Assembly: GCA_014529385.2 (NCBI GenBank)
Contig: CM043955.1
Span: forward strand, 143,040,140 to 143,104,139
Length of the DNA stretch: 64,000 bases
Source: Adiantum capillus-veneris
Lineage: Eukaryota; Streptophyta; Polypodiopsida; Polypodiales; Pteridaceae
Reading direction: 5' to 3'
Positions 33,722-45,223 of this stretch are shown here, one piece after another. Numbering within the stretch: the first letter of the stretch is position 1; the number at the start of each line of letters is the position of its first letter. The position numbers were made by a program, and so were the translations under genes. Below the pieces are notes generated by a model, which worked only from the letters and a program-made list of their open reading frames with translations, did not search any database and was not told the DNA's origin.

Positions 33722-35542
33722 TTGGCTCACGTGGATGATTATGGACTATGGGACGATCCGAGAAAACGCGCTCGAATGGAAACTAGCGATCTGAGGGTTT
33801 TGGCATCCATTGATGTCGCTCCCCATTGGAGTGTGATCGGAGGCGGGGGCGAGAGGAGGACGGTAGAGCGATTGCGCCAGGAAGCAGTCATGGGAGGGGG
33901 GTCACACCCGCCGTCCGATGTGGGTGGATCCACACGAGCGCATGCGCATCCTACATCCACCACATATGGGGATCTCCCCACCACCCCGCCCCACACGGAG
34001 GTGGAGGAAGATCATTTGCACAATATGGTTGAGGATCTTCTTGCACGTGAGGTGGCGAATGAGTGTGCATGTGAAGAAGCAGCCCAAAAAACCAAAGATT
34101 CATTGCTAGAGGCAACACACACCGCTCTTTACGAGGGATGCTCCTACTCCATATTACGAGCGTCTCTTGAGATCTTGAATATTCAAGCAATGTTTGGATG
34201 GAGCAATGCAGGGGTCGATGCACTATTGAGGTACGTTTAAGTGTAATAAGTGTTAGTTGTGAGTTTTTTTCGTGGTTATATGCAATAACGAGTGTTCTTT
34301 AATTATGTCATAGGATATTAGGCAAGATGATGCCTAAAGGCAATCATCTTCCAGAAAATCGAAGGAAGGCATGACAGGTGGTGACAGGGCTTGGGATGGA
34401 CTATGATCGCATACATGCATGTGTCAATGATTGCGTGCTATTCCGCAATGAACATGCAGGGCTTGATGCTTGCCCCGAGTGTGGAGAATCAAGGTACAAA
34501 GAGGGAATGCAAGGAACCACAATACCTCGCAAGGTTCTTCGTCATTTCCCCCTCATTCCCTGCATCAAGCACATGTTTAGCACCAAAGAAACAAGCGAGC
34601 TTCTTACATGGCATATGACAAATCGCTCCACCGATGCGGTTATGAGAGTGTCGGCTGACTCGCGGCATGGAAACACATTGAGCAAACATGGCCGGAGTTT
34701 AGAGAGGAGCCTCGTCACTTGAGGCTTGATGTGGCTAGTGATGGGGTAAACCCATTTGGGCATCGATATACCTCATGGAGTACTTGGCTAGTCGTTGTTG
34801 TGAACTACAACATTCCACCATGGGAGTCAACCAAGAAGGGGAACATTTTGCTCTCTAGTCTAGTCCCAGAAAAACACAAGGTGAAGAACATGGATGTATA
34901 TTTAGCACCTTTGATTGAAGAGCTTCAAGAGCTATGGACCGGCATAGATGTTTTTGACGTATCAAGACCACTTCGTGATCGGCGCACAATGATCAAGTGC
35001 ATTCTCATGTGGACCATGCATGATTACCCCGGGCTTGGAGAGATTTCTGGTAAGCTTATACTTTGTGACGCTCTTTAATGTCTTTGCATTGGTCACTTAT
35101 ATGCGGTTATGTCTTTTGTTTTTGTAGGACTATCGACATCTGGACATAGGGCATGCCCAACTTATGGACCCCCACTCGTGACAGAGAGACCCGCTCTACT
35201 TGGTAAGGTGATCTACCCAATAACCATCGCTTCTTGCCGCCCACACATCAATCTTATGCTCCACCGTGCAATGGGATGGATCCACTCCATTGGACCATGG
35301 CCGATTGGGCAAGACATTGGAACGAGCAGCACAACACATTGCCTCCTCCCAATGATCCACCTAGGGGTATGTCTAGGTACTCTATTTTCTTATCACTACC
35401 CTATTGGGCTTCATTGAAAATCCACCACCTATTGGATCCAATGCATGTGTTCAAAAATGTTGGGCAAGCTATATGGGATCACATAGTAGGCAAGAAAGAT
35501 TCATTGGGGGCTAGAGAGGACATGAGGGCCATAAGGAGGCTC
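33722..35542 (+). pseudogene. CACTA-1 TNP2 transposase, 5' part
   Basis: TNP2 is the DNA-cutting transposase of En/Spm-type elements. Exon 1 (33722-34230) is N-terminal and unconserved. Exon 2 (34314-35049) has the Transposase_21 hallmarks HACVNDCVLFRNEH, CPECGESRYKEG, IPRKVLRHFPLIP, the PFGHRYTSWSTW block, YNIPPWESTKKGNIL and VYLAPLIEELQELW. Exon 3 (from 35128) gives HRFLPPTHQS, then WASLKIHHLLDPMHVFKNVG. Introns have GT/AG ends (GTACGT at 34231, GTAAGC at 35050). Lesions: TGA at 34372-34374, a one-base loss near 34668, a frame change near 35205, and the gypsy-2 insertion after 35542. I took ATG 33722 as the start from the exon context only. Confidence 0.85.
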
Positions 35543-36553
35543 TGTAACATTTAATGGCCTAAAAACTTGTGTGTAGCGGAAATTAGCATGAACATAGTGG
35601 GCATTTCATTAGAATAGATTCCTAATGAGAATTACAAGAGTGCTTGGGTGGAGAGAGCAACAAAAAGCATAACACCTAGTTAGATAGCATGAACAATACT
35701 TTCAAAAGAGAGATAAATTAAGCTATTGACAACAGTTGAGGACCGGATTTGCATGGAGCCGATCCCCCCTCCAAAAGGCTTTGTATTATGGTTTCTCCCA
35801 TCAAGAGAGACATTGTACAATACAATTCCTTGTGTTCCTTCAAGACTAGCTAGTGCAATGAAGATGAAAGCTTCATGCACTAAGAAAAACACTTAGCAAA
35901 CACAACATCAATTATCCCCGGTCTCAGACCCAAGACCTCACACACCTTCGAAGATGGTGAGAGCTAGCAGGGTATGAGAGTAGATTGAGAGGAAAAAGGA
36001 GTATCTTACGAGAAAGATATACATCTCCTCACATAATCACTCATATTAGCATAGCTTAGCTTAGTAATTAGCATGGTAGAGGAGATGAGCATGCATTGAA
36101 GATTGGATCTTGGTTGGATTTGCATCCACATGCCAAGAGTGTGTCGATGTAGGCTTCTATCTCACAAGCTTGGAGTAGGTGATGAGCTCTCCATTAAAGC
36201 TTGGGAAGAGATAGTCTTCTCTTTCTTCACACATGAGATTGTGTGAGTGTGTGTGATAATGCCTTGCAAAAATCAGCCCCCTCTCTCTCTTGGGCGAGCC
36301 CTCTTGCTATTTGCTCTTGCAGGCTTCCCATTGGACAGTGCCAAGCTTAGCCAATAGGAAAATAGGGGTAAATTGAAGAGCCTTATGACATGTGTCCCTC
36401 TTTCCCTTTTTGAGAGAGCTTTATCAATTAAACTTAATTGATTGAAATGAATTAAATCTCCATTGGACCTTTTCCCATTTTGGCCAATAGGAATTAAGTA
36501 GCCCATTGGGTTGCTCAATTCCTATTGGACCCCTTCACGGGCTGTCCAATAAT
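35543..36553 (-). repeat. gypsy-2 3' LTR, internally truncated
   Basis: It matches the 5' LTR from 42140 to 43153 and then jumps at 'caataatc-tcc' straight into internal sequence ('gtcctcgactatgg', the segment that follows the polypurine tract in gypsy-1). The missing part is what would be U3 plus the tract. 'aatcatcc' on one side and 'aatcgtcc' on the other give a short-homology deletion junction. Confidence 0.85.
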
Positions 36554-36887
36554 CGTCCTCGACTATGGTGTAGAGAAGATAAAGCATATTCATGAGTCCT
36601 TTTCTTAGCGGCTGGAGGATCCCTATGTTACCCTAAGACATCATTCCACAATGGATGACTAGTCCATTTGGCGCTTGAGAGCCCGAGGCTACCGCAAGCA
36701 TGTCTGCACATTAGTCCTATCAGTCTTCCATAGTAGAGTGACAAGCTCTACTTGGTGTTTGGGAGACGTCATCTCCGCAAACTTGACATAAGCATGCATA
36801 CTACTTCATTTTTGTGCACAATAAAGAAAAAGAGAGTCTTATAAGACATAAGAAACTTTGTTCATTTTTAACATTTTGTACATTTGC

Positions 36888-37375
36888 TTACTCTTGGGAA
36901 GCATTGTAAGCATTGACAAGGTTTAGGTTATCCTTTAATTGTATGCCTTGCATCCATCTAGCATCTTCAAAAGGATAATTCTTAAACTTAATAAGATATT
37001 GTCGGATAGTCTTACCGCCTCTTAATACCTTGTCTTCATGTCGGAGAATGGACTTGGGCTGGGACTCGGGCTGCATCACCTCTTCTTGGTCCTCGATCTC
37101 CGGTGGGTCTTCAATAGTTGGTTCTTGAGGTGGCTCTCCTTTGTAAGGCTTTAATAGGCTCACATGGAAAGCATTGTGTATGAGCCAATGATTGGGGCTC
37201 TTGAGTTGATAGGCCAGGTCATTGATTGGCCTAAGAATCTGGAAGGGACCATAGTACCTTTTTGCTAGTTTAGCATAGTACTTTTGGTGTCCTGTAGGAT
37301 TCTTGCCTGTCGTGTGCCTTAATCGAACCTTGGGAAACTTTAATAAGACCCAATCATTTTCTTTAAAGGCTTGGG
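36888..37375 (-). pseudogene. gypsy-2 integrase C-terminus and chromodomain
   Basis: The open tail (36888-37163) carries IRQYLIKFKNYPFEDARWMQ, the chromodomain core, after SLLKPYKGEPP. Upstream frames hold the GPF module and the 'ENDWVLLKFPK' region with stops. It closely resembles 18232-18702 of gypsy-1. Confidence 0.85.
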
Positions 37376-37775
37376 CTCTTCTGTGCTTGTCAGCAGCAGC
37401 AGCCTTTTGTCTTTGCTGTGAGATAGAGATAGCATCCTTAATCTTTTGAAAAGACTCTTGTAGGTCTCGGCTATACTCATCTGCAGAGCGAAGATCTTCC
37501 CATGTACCTTAAGTAGCAAGGGAATTTTTGATCTTCCCTCAATTACCTCGAAAGGTGCTTTTCCCGTGGAAGTATGTACAGTGTTATTGTAAGCATACTC
37601 CACTAAGGGTAAGTACTTCTCCCATTGTGATCTTTGATCTACTTCCGTTACATAGGCTTTTAGTAGATCGAGAATTGTTAGGTTAGCTATTTCACTTTGG
37701 CCATCCGTTTGTGGATGATAGGCTGAAGAGAAGTTTAGTCTTGTCCCTAAATTCTCAAAGAGACCCTTCCAGAAG
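37376..37775 (-). pseudogene. gypsy-2 integrase, distal catalytic part
   Basis: Contains LVEYAYNNTVHTSTGKAPFE and, just upstream out of frame, the HPQTDGQSE block with the catalytic Glu. Separated from the main frame by a small deletion next to DRDPRM near 37780. Confidence 0.8.
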
Positions 37776-39047
37776 TTACCTCATTCTAGGATCTCTATCC
37801 GACACTATGGACATTGGCAAGCCATGGTACTTGAAAATTTGTGAAATGAAGAGGGTTGCCATTTGATGGGCTTTGATAGTCTTTTTGACAGGTATAAAAT
37901 GAGCTTGTTTACTGAACCTGTCTACTATCGTCCATATTCCCGTATTCCCATGGATAGACTTAGGCAATCCAAAGTTAAAATCCATGGATATGCTCTCCCA
38001 TGGTGAATTAGGGCTTGGCAAGGATTGAAGCAATCCAAGTTGCTTCCCTCTATCAAATTTTTTCTTTTGGCATACTACACATTTAGAAACATACTCTTGT
38101 ATGTTCACTTTCATGGTAGGCCAATAGAAATATGTTTCAATTCCCTTTAAGGTAGACTGAATCCCTCTATGCCCCGCATAAGGAGGAGCATGAGATTCAT
38201 ACATTACTTTCTCACGTAGTGAGTCAGTAACGCATAGTCTATTGCCATAGAGAAGATAACCATCTTGTAAAATAAATGGTTCTTCTTTCTTCCCTAATGC
38301 AAGGGCTGAAATCACATCTCTAAAATCGGGATCAATAGCATACTCATCTATCATTGAAGATAGATCATTGTGAGTTGCTATGGAAACCGCATTCACTCTC
38401 GGCCGTCTTGAGAGTGCATCAGCTACTTGATTATGCTTGCCAGCAATGTGAGCAATATGAAAATGAAATTGCGAAAGGAAATTTTCCCACCTCATTTGTT
38501 TGTCGGAGAGCTTGGTCTGCGTCATGAAGTACTTAAGACTTTGGTGATCCGTTCGTAGAATGAAAGGAGTCCCCAATAAATAGTGTTTCCATGAATCTAA
38601 GGCATGTAGAACTGCAAGGAGTTCCTTTTCATATATGCCTAGAGCTTGCTCAACAGGGTCGAGCCTTCGACTCTCATAGCCTATGGCGTGCCCTTCTTGG
38701 AGCAAAATAGCTCCAAGGCAATCACCACAAGCATCACATTGGACCTCAAATGGTTTTGAGAGATCTGGTAGTGTAATCACAGGTTGAGAGATAAGCTTTT
38801 CAAAAGCATTGTTCTCCTTAGCAGACCATGTATACCTAACGCTTTTCTTTGTTACGTCATGTAATGGTCCCACAATTTGTGAGAACTTTTCTATGAAGCG
38901 TCTATAGTATGCACACATACCTATAAAGCTTCTTAGTTCATAAAGATTCCATGGTTTAGGCCATCCTTTTGTTACCTCTAACTTGGATGGATCCATTTGG
39001 ATGCCATCTTGAGAGATAATGTGACCTAAATACTGAATCTCTTGCAA
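37776..39047 (-). CDS. gypsy-2 RT thumb, RNase H and integrase N-half (423-codon open segment)
   Basis: The longest uninterrupted coding stretch in the window. In order: IQYLGHIISQDG (RT), MCAYYRRFIEKFSQ, RNase H with FEVQCDACGDCLGAILLQ (catalytic Asp), YEKELLAVLHAL (Glu) and LRTDHQSLKYF (Asp), then HIAGKHNQVADALSRR, the integrase zinc finger HAPPYAGHRG...CVVCQ, and two of the three DDE residues (TIVDRFSKQ, SIVSDRDP). RNase H removes the RNA strand; integrase inserts the cDNA. It is open but not independently translatable, since RT upstream and the last integrase residue are out of frame. Confidence 0.85.
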   Translation of the reverse strand: MQEIQYLGHIISQDGIQMDPSKLEVTKGWPKPWNLYELRSFIGMCAYYRRFIEKFSQIVGPLHDVTKKSVRYTWSAKENNAFEKLISQPVITLPDLSKPFEVQCDACGDCLGAILLQEGHAIGYESRRLDPVEQALGIYEKELLAVLHALDSWKHYLLGTPFILRTDHQSLKYFMTQTKLSDKQMRWENFLSQFHFHIAHIAGKHNQVADALSRRPRVNAVSIATHNDLSSMIDEYAIDPDFRDVISALALGKKEEPFILQDGYLLYGNRLCVTDSLREKVMYESHAPPYAGHRGIQSTLKGIETYFYWPTMKVNIQEYVSKCVVCQKKKFDRGKQLGLLQSLPSPNSPWESISMDFNFGLPKSIHGNTGIWTIVDRFSKQAHFIPVKKTIKAHQMATLFISQIFKYHGLPMSIVSDRDPRMR

Positions 39048-39550
39048 GAAAAATTCACTTTTCTTTCGATTAACATAAAGTTTATTCTCTCTTAAAACTT
39101 GAATATTACATGGACGTGTTGCTTGTGTTCGTCTAATGAATTAGAGTAGATGATAATATCATCAAAGAACACTCCAGTGAAGGTTCGATGAGGCCTGAAC
39201 AGCTTCTCCATGAAGCGGTTGAATGTGGCTGGTGAATTGGTCAAGCCAAAAGGCATGACAATGTATTCATAAAGACCAAATGTGGTGCGAAATGCGGTCT
39301 TTACAATATCTTGATCAACTATCCTTATTTGATGATAGCCACTTTTTAGGTCAATCCTACTGAAGTAGGTTGATCCTTGTAGCTTATCAAATAGGTCATC
39401 TACCCATGGAACGGGAAACCTATTCTTGATGAGTGATCCTATTTAGTGCTCTATAGTCAACACACATACGATATGTGCCGTCTTTCTTTTGCACTAATAG
39501 CACAGGTGAGCAAAATGGAGATGAGCTAGGCCTAACCATGCCCTTCTAAA
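39048..39550 (-). pseudogene. gypsy-2 reverse transcriptase core (frameshifted)
   Basis: The catalytic box FFDDIIIYS is readable near 39145-39180 after FTGV. Upstream, 'MPFGLTNSPATFN'-type sequence is discernible near 39235-39260. Stops and single-base changes interrupt it, including a TAG in the N-terminal RT near 39548. Confidence 0.8.
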
Positions 39551-40430
39551 CTAACTCATGCACTTGCCGCATAATCTCCTCTTGTTGAGCTTGAGAAACT
39601 CTATAAGGAGGTTTGTTAGGCGGTGAACTTCCTGGAAGAAGTTCAATTGCATGGTCATCATTACCTCGTTTAGGAGGTAGCTCACAAGGGATTTAGTCAA
39701 TAAAAACACCTTGAGAAAATTGGATAACTTCAATTCCTTTTGGTTGCTTTTATTTTCTTTTGCTAAAGCATTAGGTTCATTTTGAGAATCTTTAAAAAAA
39801 ATCATGTACACGAAAATAGATCTCTTTATTGACTTGTTAAAAGCTGGTGTATGTACAATGGGAATAGTGTTACCCATTTCCTTAGCATCTATATACACGT
39901 CTTTTTCCCTGAACTTAAAGGAGATTCTCCTTTCAGGAAATTTAACATTGGCAGCTAGGCGGTCAAACCATGGTGCCCCTAGGATTACATCCTCATGCTT
40001 GAGAGGAGAGATAAAGAAGTCCTCTTTGTCCACATGGCTTTGAACATGAAGCCTCAATTTCCCAATTAAGGGTTTGACTGAAGCTTCTTGCTCCTTGAAA
40101 GCACTGTCTGCGGGTAGGACATCTCCCATCTCGTAAGCTTGTATGCCTAGCTTGGTGGCCAACTCTATAGATATAAAATTGTGAGTAGAACCAGGGTCAA
40201 AGAGAATAAAAGCATCATGTTCTTTTACCTTTCCCCAAGCATGGCATAGAGGAGATCCTTTGTGGTGAGTTTCGTGAGTCTCCTCCTCTTGGATTTCAAC
40301 CAAGGAAGCTCTAGGAGGATCTTGGCGGTTGTTCTTTTGGGGACAAGCACGGTACGCATGCCCTTGTTCGCCACACTTGAAACACCGGTTATCCTTGCGA
40401 TAACGCTCAAGCTCTTCAGGAGAGAGTTCG
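39551..40430 (-). pseudogene. gypsy-2 zinc knuckle, protease and start of pol
   Basis: The knuckle CFKCGEQGHAYRAC (C-X2-C-X4-H-X4-C) is at 40343-40384. The 250-codon open segment at 39551-40303 begins with the protease (DAFILFDPGST, FISIELATKLGI) and continues with CHV-type linker sequence such as ILGAPWFDRLAANVKFPER into the beginning of RT. The protease Asp is present in the DPGST context. Confidence 0.85.
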
Positions 40431-40559
40431 TTTTTACCTTTGTAAACTCCCTTCTCTTTAGCTTTGTTGGAGTTGCCCTTAGGAGACTTTTGGACATTGT
40501 CCTTCCCCTTAGGCTCGTTGGAACCCTTGTTTTCCGTGGGCTTATTATTTCTTTTAGCC

Positions 40560-41737
40560 CCCGTTTGGAAATTGATTCAAGAGGCCACCATAGTATGGTG
40601 TATTACCGCCGATATAGTACGTGGCCTTTGGGAGTTGACATACTCCGCCATTTCTTTGGTTAAGCCCGCACAAAATTGTTGCTTTTGCTCTCCAAAATCC
40701 AACTTTTTGAAGACAGTGGCTTTGAGTTGTAGGTCCCAAAACTTGTCTACATATTTGTGGATGGATTCATAGGGAGAGAGCTTTAAGCTTCACCATTCGG
40801 TGAGTACTTTGTCTTTGACATCGGTGGCCAAAAACTGCTTCATAATGGAAGCTCTTAAAGCTTTCCATGTTCGTGGAGCTTCACCGTTGGCTCGTAGGCT
40901 AGACCACCATTTTCTGGCGGACTTTTGAAAGTGCATAGCTACATGGCGTATCTTAGAGGACTCCGTGAAGCCCTCATCTCCAAACGTCGCATCAAATTGC
41001 TGGATAAAGGCCAAGACTTTGTCCGTAGCACCAAAGGTGCCATCATAGGTAAGGAAAGAGATGCTCTTCCCTCCCTCTTTGAACTTCTTCAGCTTGGATG
41101 ACCTCTTCCATGCGGCATAGGATTTCCTATGGCCTCTTATTTTTTATGGTTCAAAGGTTGCACCATCACTTTCTTCAGAAGGTGAAGAATTTGAAGAAGA
41201 TGGAGAAGAGGGTGTCCTCTTTATCGCCTTTTTCTTCTCTTGCTTTTTATCATCCCTCTTTGAATTATGGTGTGGAGAAGAGTGTGATGGTCTTCTCCGC
41301 TTTGGTGGTGATGGAGAGCGTTTAGCCCGCCGTCTTCGTGGAGCCATCTCCGCCGAGGTGGCGGGAGACTCACTTCTTTCTCGTTCCTTCAGTGGAGGCT
41401 CTTGAGTTCTCCTTTGGGAAGGAGATGCATCATCAAAGAGTAAATTCTTGAGCCCTTCGTATGGATTCTCTTCTTCTTTCCGAAACGGAGAGAGACCTCT
41501 TTTGGGAGTCTCACAAGGAGGCTTCCTAGGTGTTCTCTCGTCATGGTGATGAGCTTGGAGAATCCCGTGAGCACGGAGCTGCCGTTGCACTTCACTTTGG
41601 AGAGATGGATTGCCCATGGCTTGTTGAAGCCTAGAAACAAGATAGTTAACAAGCATCGGAGCATCATTAGTAGCTTGCTCATTAGCAAAATCAAAGTTAT
41701 CAACATTAATTTCACTCTCTTTACTATTGTCAACCAT
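40560..41737 (-). pseudogene. gypsy-2 gag
   Basis: The start is the ATG at 41737 (MVDNSKESEINVDNFDFANE), 403 bp inside the 5' LTR. The first 197 codons end in a Ser/Arg-rich segment (MAPRRRRAKRSPSPPKRRR). The capsid block follows at 40790-41014 (FQKSARKWWSSLRANGEAPR, SIMKQFLATD). A stop after KVLTEW and a frameshift near 41140 break it. Confidence 0.85.
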
Positions 41738-42125
41738 TCTAACAACTTTTAGGTGTACTTTGGCACTTCAAGCCCTAGTTGCTACTCCTCTTTACCCCTT
41801 TAGAAAAAGCACTCAAGCTACTGTACCCGTGGCTCGAATACCATTAATTGCAAGGAATACAAGAGAGGGTCTTTCAACACCAAAATAGCACCGGCTGCTG
41901 TCAAGCTTCTAATAGCTCAATAGTGGTTAAGCCGTAGGCAAGCCCCGTAGGACTCCACTATTAAGACCATAGCTCTCGACGGTGATGCCCCGTTAATTGC
42001 ACAAAGGCAGGCGCACTGCAAGGCTGAAAAATCCCTATTCTACTTACTCACGGGCAATTAATAATACCAACCATTTATAGCTAGCATCAGGACCTCCCTT
42101 CTTGAGCAAGAAAAGAGAAACCTTG

Positions 42126-42138
42126 TGCTCTGATACCA
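42126..42138 (-). other. gypsy-2 primer binding site (initiator Met tRNA)
   Basis: The minus strand reads TGGTATCAGAGCA, identical to the gypsy-1 site and again one base from the LTR. Confidence 0.9.
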
Positions 42139-42139
42139 A

Positions 42140-43746
42140 TGTAACATTTAATGGCCTAAAAACTTGTGTGTAGCGGAAATTAGCATGAACATAGTGGGCA
42201 TTTCATTAGAATAGATTCCTAATGAGAATTACAAGAGTGCTTGGGTGGAGAGAGCAACAAAAAGCATAACACCTAGTTAGATAGCATGAACAATACTTTC
42301 AAAAGAGAGAGAAATTAATCTATTGACAACAGTTGAGGACCGGATTTGCATGGAGCCGGTCCCCCTCCAAAAGGCTTTGTATTCTGGTTTCTCCCATCAA
42401 GAGAGACATTGTACAATACAATTCCTTGTGTTCCTTCAAGAATAGCTAGTGCAATGAAGATGAAATCTTCATGCACTAAGCAAAACACTTAGCAAACACA
42501 ACATCAGTTATCCCCGGTCTCAGACCCAAGACCTCACACACCTTCGAAGATGGTGAGAGCTAGCAGGGTATGAGAGTAGATTGAGAGGAAGAAGGAGTAT
42601 CTTACGAGAAAGATATACATCTCCTCACATAATCACTCATATTAGCATAGCTTAGCTTAGTAATTAGCATGGTAGAGGAGATGAGCATGCATTGAAGCTT
42701 GGCTCTTGGTTGGATTTTCATCCACATGCCAAGAGTGTGTCGATGTAGGCTTCTGTCTCACAAGCTTGGAGTAGGTGATGAGCTCTCCATTAAAGCTTGG
42801 GAAGAGATAGTCTTCTCTTTCTTCACACATGAGATTGTGTGAGTGTGTGTGATAATGCCTTGCAAAAATCAGCCCCCTCTCTCTCTTGGGCGAGCCCTCT
42901 TGCTATTTGCTCTTGCAGGCTCTCCATTGGACAGTGCCAAGCTTAGCCAATAGGAAAATAGGGGTAAATTGAAGAGCCTTCTGACATGTGTCCCTCTTTC
43001 CCTTTTTGAGAGAGCTTTATCAATTAAACTTAATTGATTTAAATGAATTAAATCCCCATTGGACCTTTCTGCATTCTGGCCAATCGGAATTAAGTAGCCC
43101 ATTGGGCTGCTCAATTCCTATTGGACCCCTTCACGTGCTGTCCAATAATCATCCAGGAGACTTAATTTTCATTGGTTCTTTTTATTAAGTGTTTTAAAAT
43201 TAATTAGACTAAATTTACTCTAGCTTAATTCTCATTGGTCCACTTCAAGGGTCATCCAATAGGAATTGAGCACACTTTGGGAGCAACTAGCTTAGGCATC
43301 TGACATGTGTCCTTTATGCCCTTTGTGTTCAAATGGGAGATTGTGTGCGTGTGTAAGTTTTTTAGTCTTTCTCTCTCATCCCCCTACCTTAAGGGCTCGC
43401 CCCCTCATGTGTAGGGATGTGTGTTGACTTTGGAGAGTACACAAACCACCCAATTTATCCTAAGCTTTAACCCTTTGGACACAACCTTTGAATTTTGGAA
43501 CCTTAGCATTTTGGAAGTCTTAATGGACTGAACCTTAGGGTCTTTTTAGCCCATTGTTGCGCATGGTTCTTTTGCAGATGGCCCCCCCTTTGGATCCCTA
43601 TTTTCCCTCCTTTGGATCCCTATTGTGGCCGGTCTGCTAGCTTAACCAATATTCTAGCTTTTTCTCCCCTGGCACTTTCCCACATTAAATGATCAGTTTA
43701 ACATGAGAAAATCATTTAGGAGAATTAGATATTGATTATTATGACA
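42140..43746 (-). repeat. gypsy-2 5' LTR (complete, 1607 bp)
   Basis: Ends TGTAAC...TGACA. It shares the 'gaggaccggatttgcatgga' and 'gagagctagcaggg' blocks with the gypsy-1 LTR, but the remainder, especially the U3 half, is diverged or unrelated. Confidence 0.9.
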
Positions 43747-43982
43747 GGATCCCTCCTTCGGCCACACCTTGCATGGGGCCTCGGGGGAAGATGGTTCTTC
43801 CAAAGGCACCTTGGATTCTATCAAGGGTGGATCAAGAGCGGATGAAACAAGTCATTGCATCCATCCGTACTCCAACAGGTTATATGCGTTCGCTCAAGGG
43901 TGCCTTCACTAAAACTAAGAAAGGAGGATCCACACAACTGTATGGGATCAAATCCCATGATTGGCACAAGATTCTTCAGATA

Positions 43983-44015
<33 letters not shown>

Positions 44016-44048
44016 GTGTGTGTGTGTGTATGTGAGTGTGTGTGTATG
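43983..44048. repeat. (GT)n microsatellite in a TNP2 intron
   Basis: GT units with brief interruptions directly after the IKSHDWHKIL exon. Confidence 0.9.
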
Positions 44049-45069
44049 TGGTTTAGGGTTCTGGATACTAATAAGTCTTTTTGTTTGTGCAATATTTTGT
44101 GCTTCCAATTAGCATTAGTGGATTTGCGGACACGAAGGTAAAGACTGCAATATTCAAGGTGGGAGAAGTTGTCAGGTATAGCACATTTGATCCTCCCTCC
44201 TAAACTTTACTTTGAAGACTAACTTTACTATGAAGATTATGAAGGGTTTTTGGTTACAAGTTTGTGAGTTCCAAAGAAATTGAAGTTTTAGCCATTCCAA
44301 CAGCTCGACTTCTAGCGATTGAAGCAACTTGTGCTATTGAGGATGCATTCCCACGTTCTATCCTTGTTAGCCAAGTTCACCTATTGCTCCATCTTGTTGA
44401 GGAGATAGCCATTTGTGGTGTGGTTCACTCCAGGTGGATGTTCTTTCTTGAGAGGTTCCTAAAGACCTTGAAAGACTTTGTAAGGCTACGATCACAACCA
44501 GAGGTATTCATCGATCTTAAGCTTTAAACCTTATTAGGATTGGATTGTATTCACAACGCTTTTTATTGGTTACTTTAATCACTAATGGTTTCATGTGTTC
44601 ATGCAAGCATGGCAGAGGGTTGGAGTGTACAAGAGGCTTTTGTATATGTCTCTCAATATCTTTTCACAATAGACCCATCATTGCCTCGTTTAAAGACGGA
44701 GGAAGAGGATCCAAAAAAACGCACAAACGTTCCAAGTGGGAAAGGTTCTCTCTTGATTTTGGATAGGGAATTTCAAGCCATAGTCAACAACCATTGTCTA
44801 CTCAATGCTCCCATCATGGGCAAATGGGTGGATATGTATGTGGAGGTCCGTACAACGAGAGAAAGGGAGAGGGAAGCATGGAAGAGTTCGCATGGCGGTA
44901 GGCGAGCGCCTCCCTTTCCTAAAGAGCTTGCCAAATACCCTGATCTAATTCCAGTTGGGTGGATACACAATGCCATGACCAAGGCCAAGGCACAAGGAGA
45001 ACAAATTAGCCCTAAAGAATGGGAGTTTGCGCGAGGATGTCTACCAAGGGTAATATACTCAATGTGTTT

Positions 45070-45070
45070 A

Positions 45071-45108
<38 letters not shown>

Positions 45109-45128
45109 GTGTGTGTGTATGTGTGTCA

Positions 45129-45220
<92 letters not shown>
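45070..45220. repeat. (GT)n(CT)n microsatellite inside a TNP2 intron
   Basis: (GT)n at about 45070-45126 and (CT)n at about 45130-45220. The CT block forms an extended polypyrimidine tract ending about 13 bp before the acceptor at 45235. The Ser-Leu repeats predicted across it are not real protein. Confidence 0.95.

Positions 45221-45223
<3 letters not shown>

Larger units (their letters stand above)
35543..43746 (-). mobile_element. gypsy-2: chromovirus-type Ty3 element inserted in the TNP2 gene
   Basis: A minus-strand element with primer site, gag, zinc knuckle, protease, RT, RNase H, integrase and chromodomain in the same order as gypsy-1, and clearly the same family internally. The flanking pentamers are GGCTC (35538-35542) and GGATC (43747-43751), a target duplication with one mismatch. 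Deleting the element plus one pentamer continues the TNP2 frame from IRRL into PPSATPCMGPRGK. Its 3' LTR has lost about 593 bp and the polypurine tract; the 5' LTR is complete. RT to integrase is better preserved than in gypsy-1. Confidence 0.9.
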
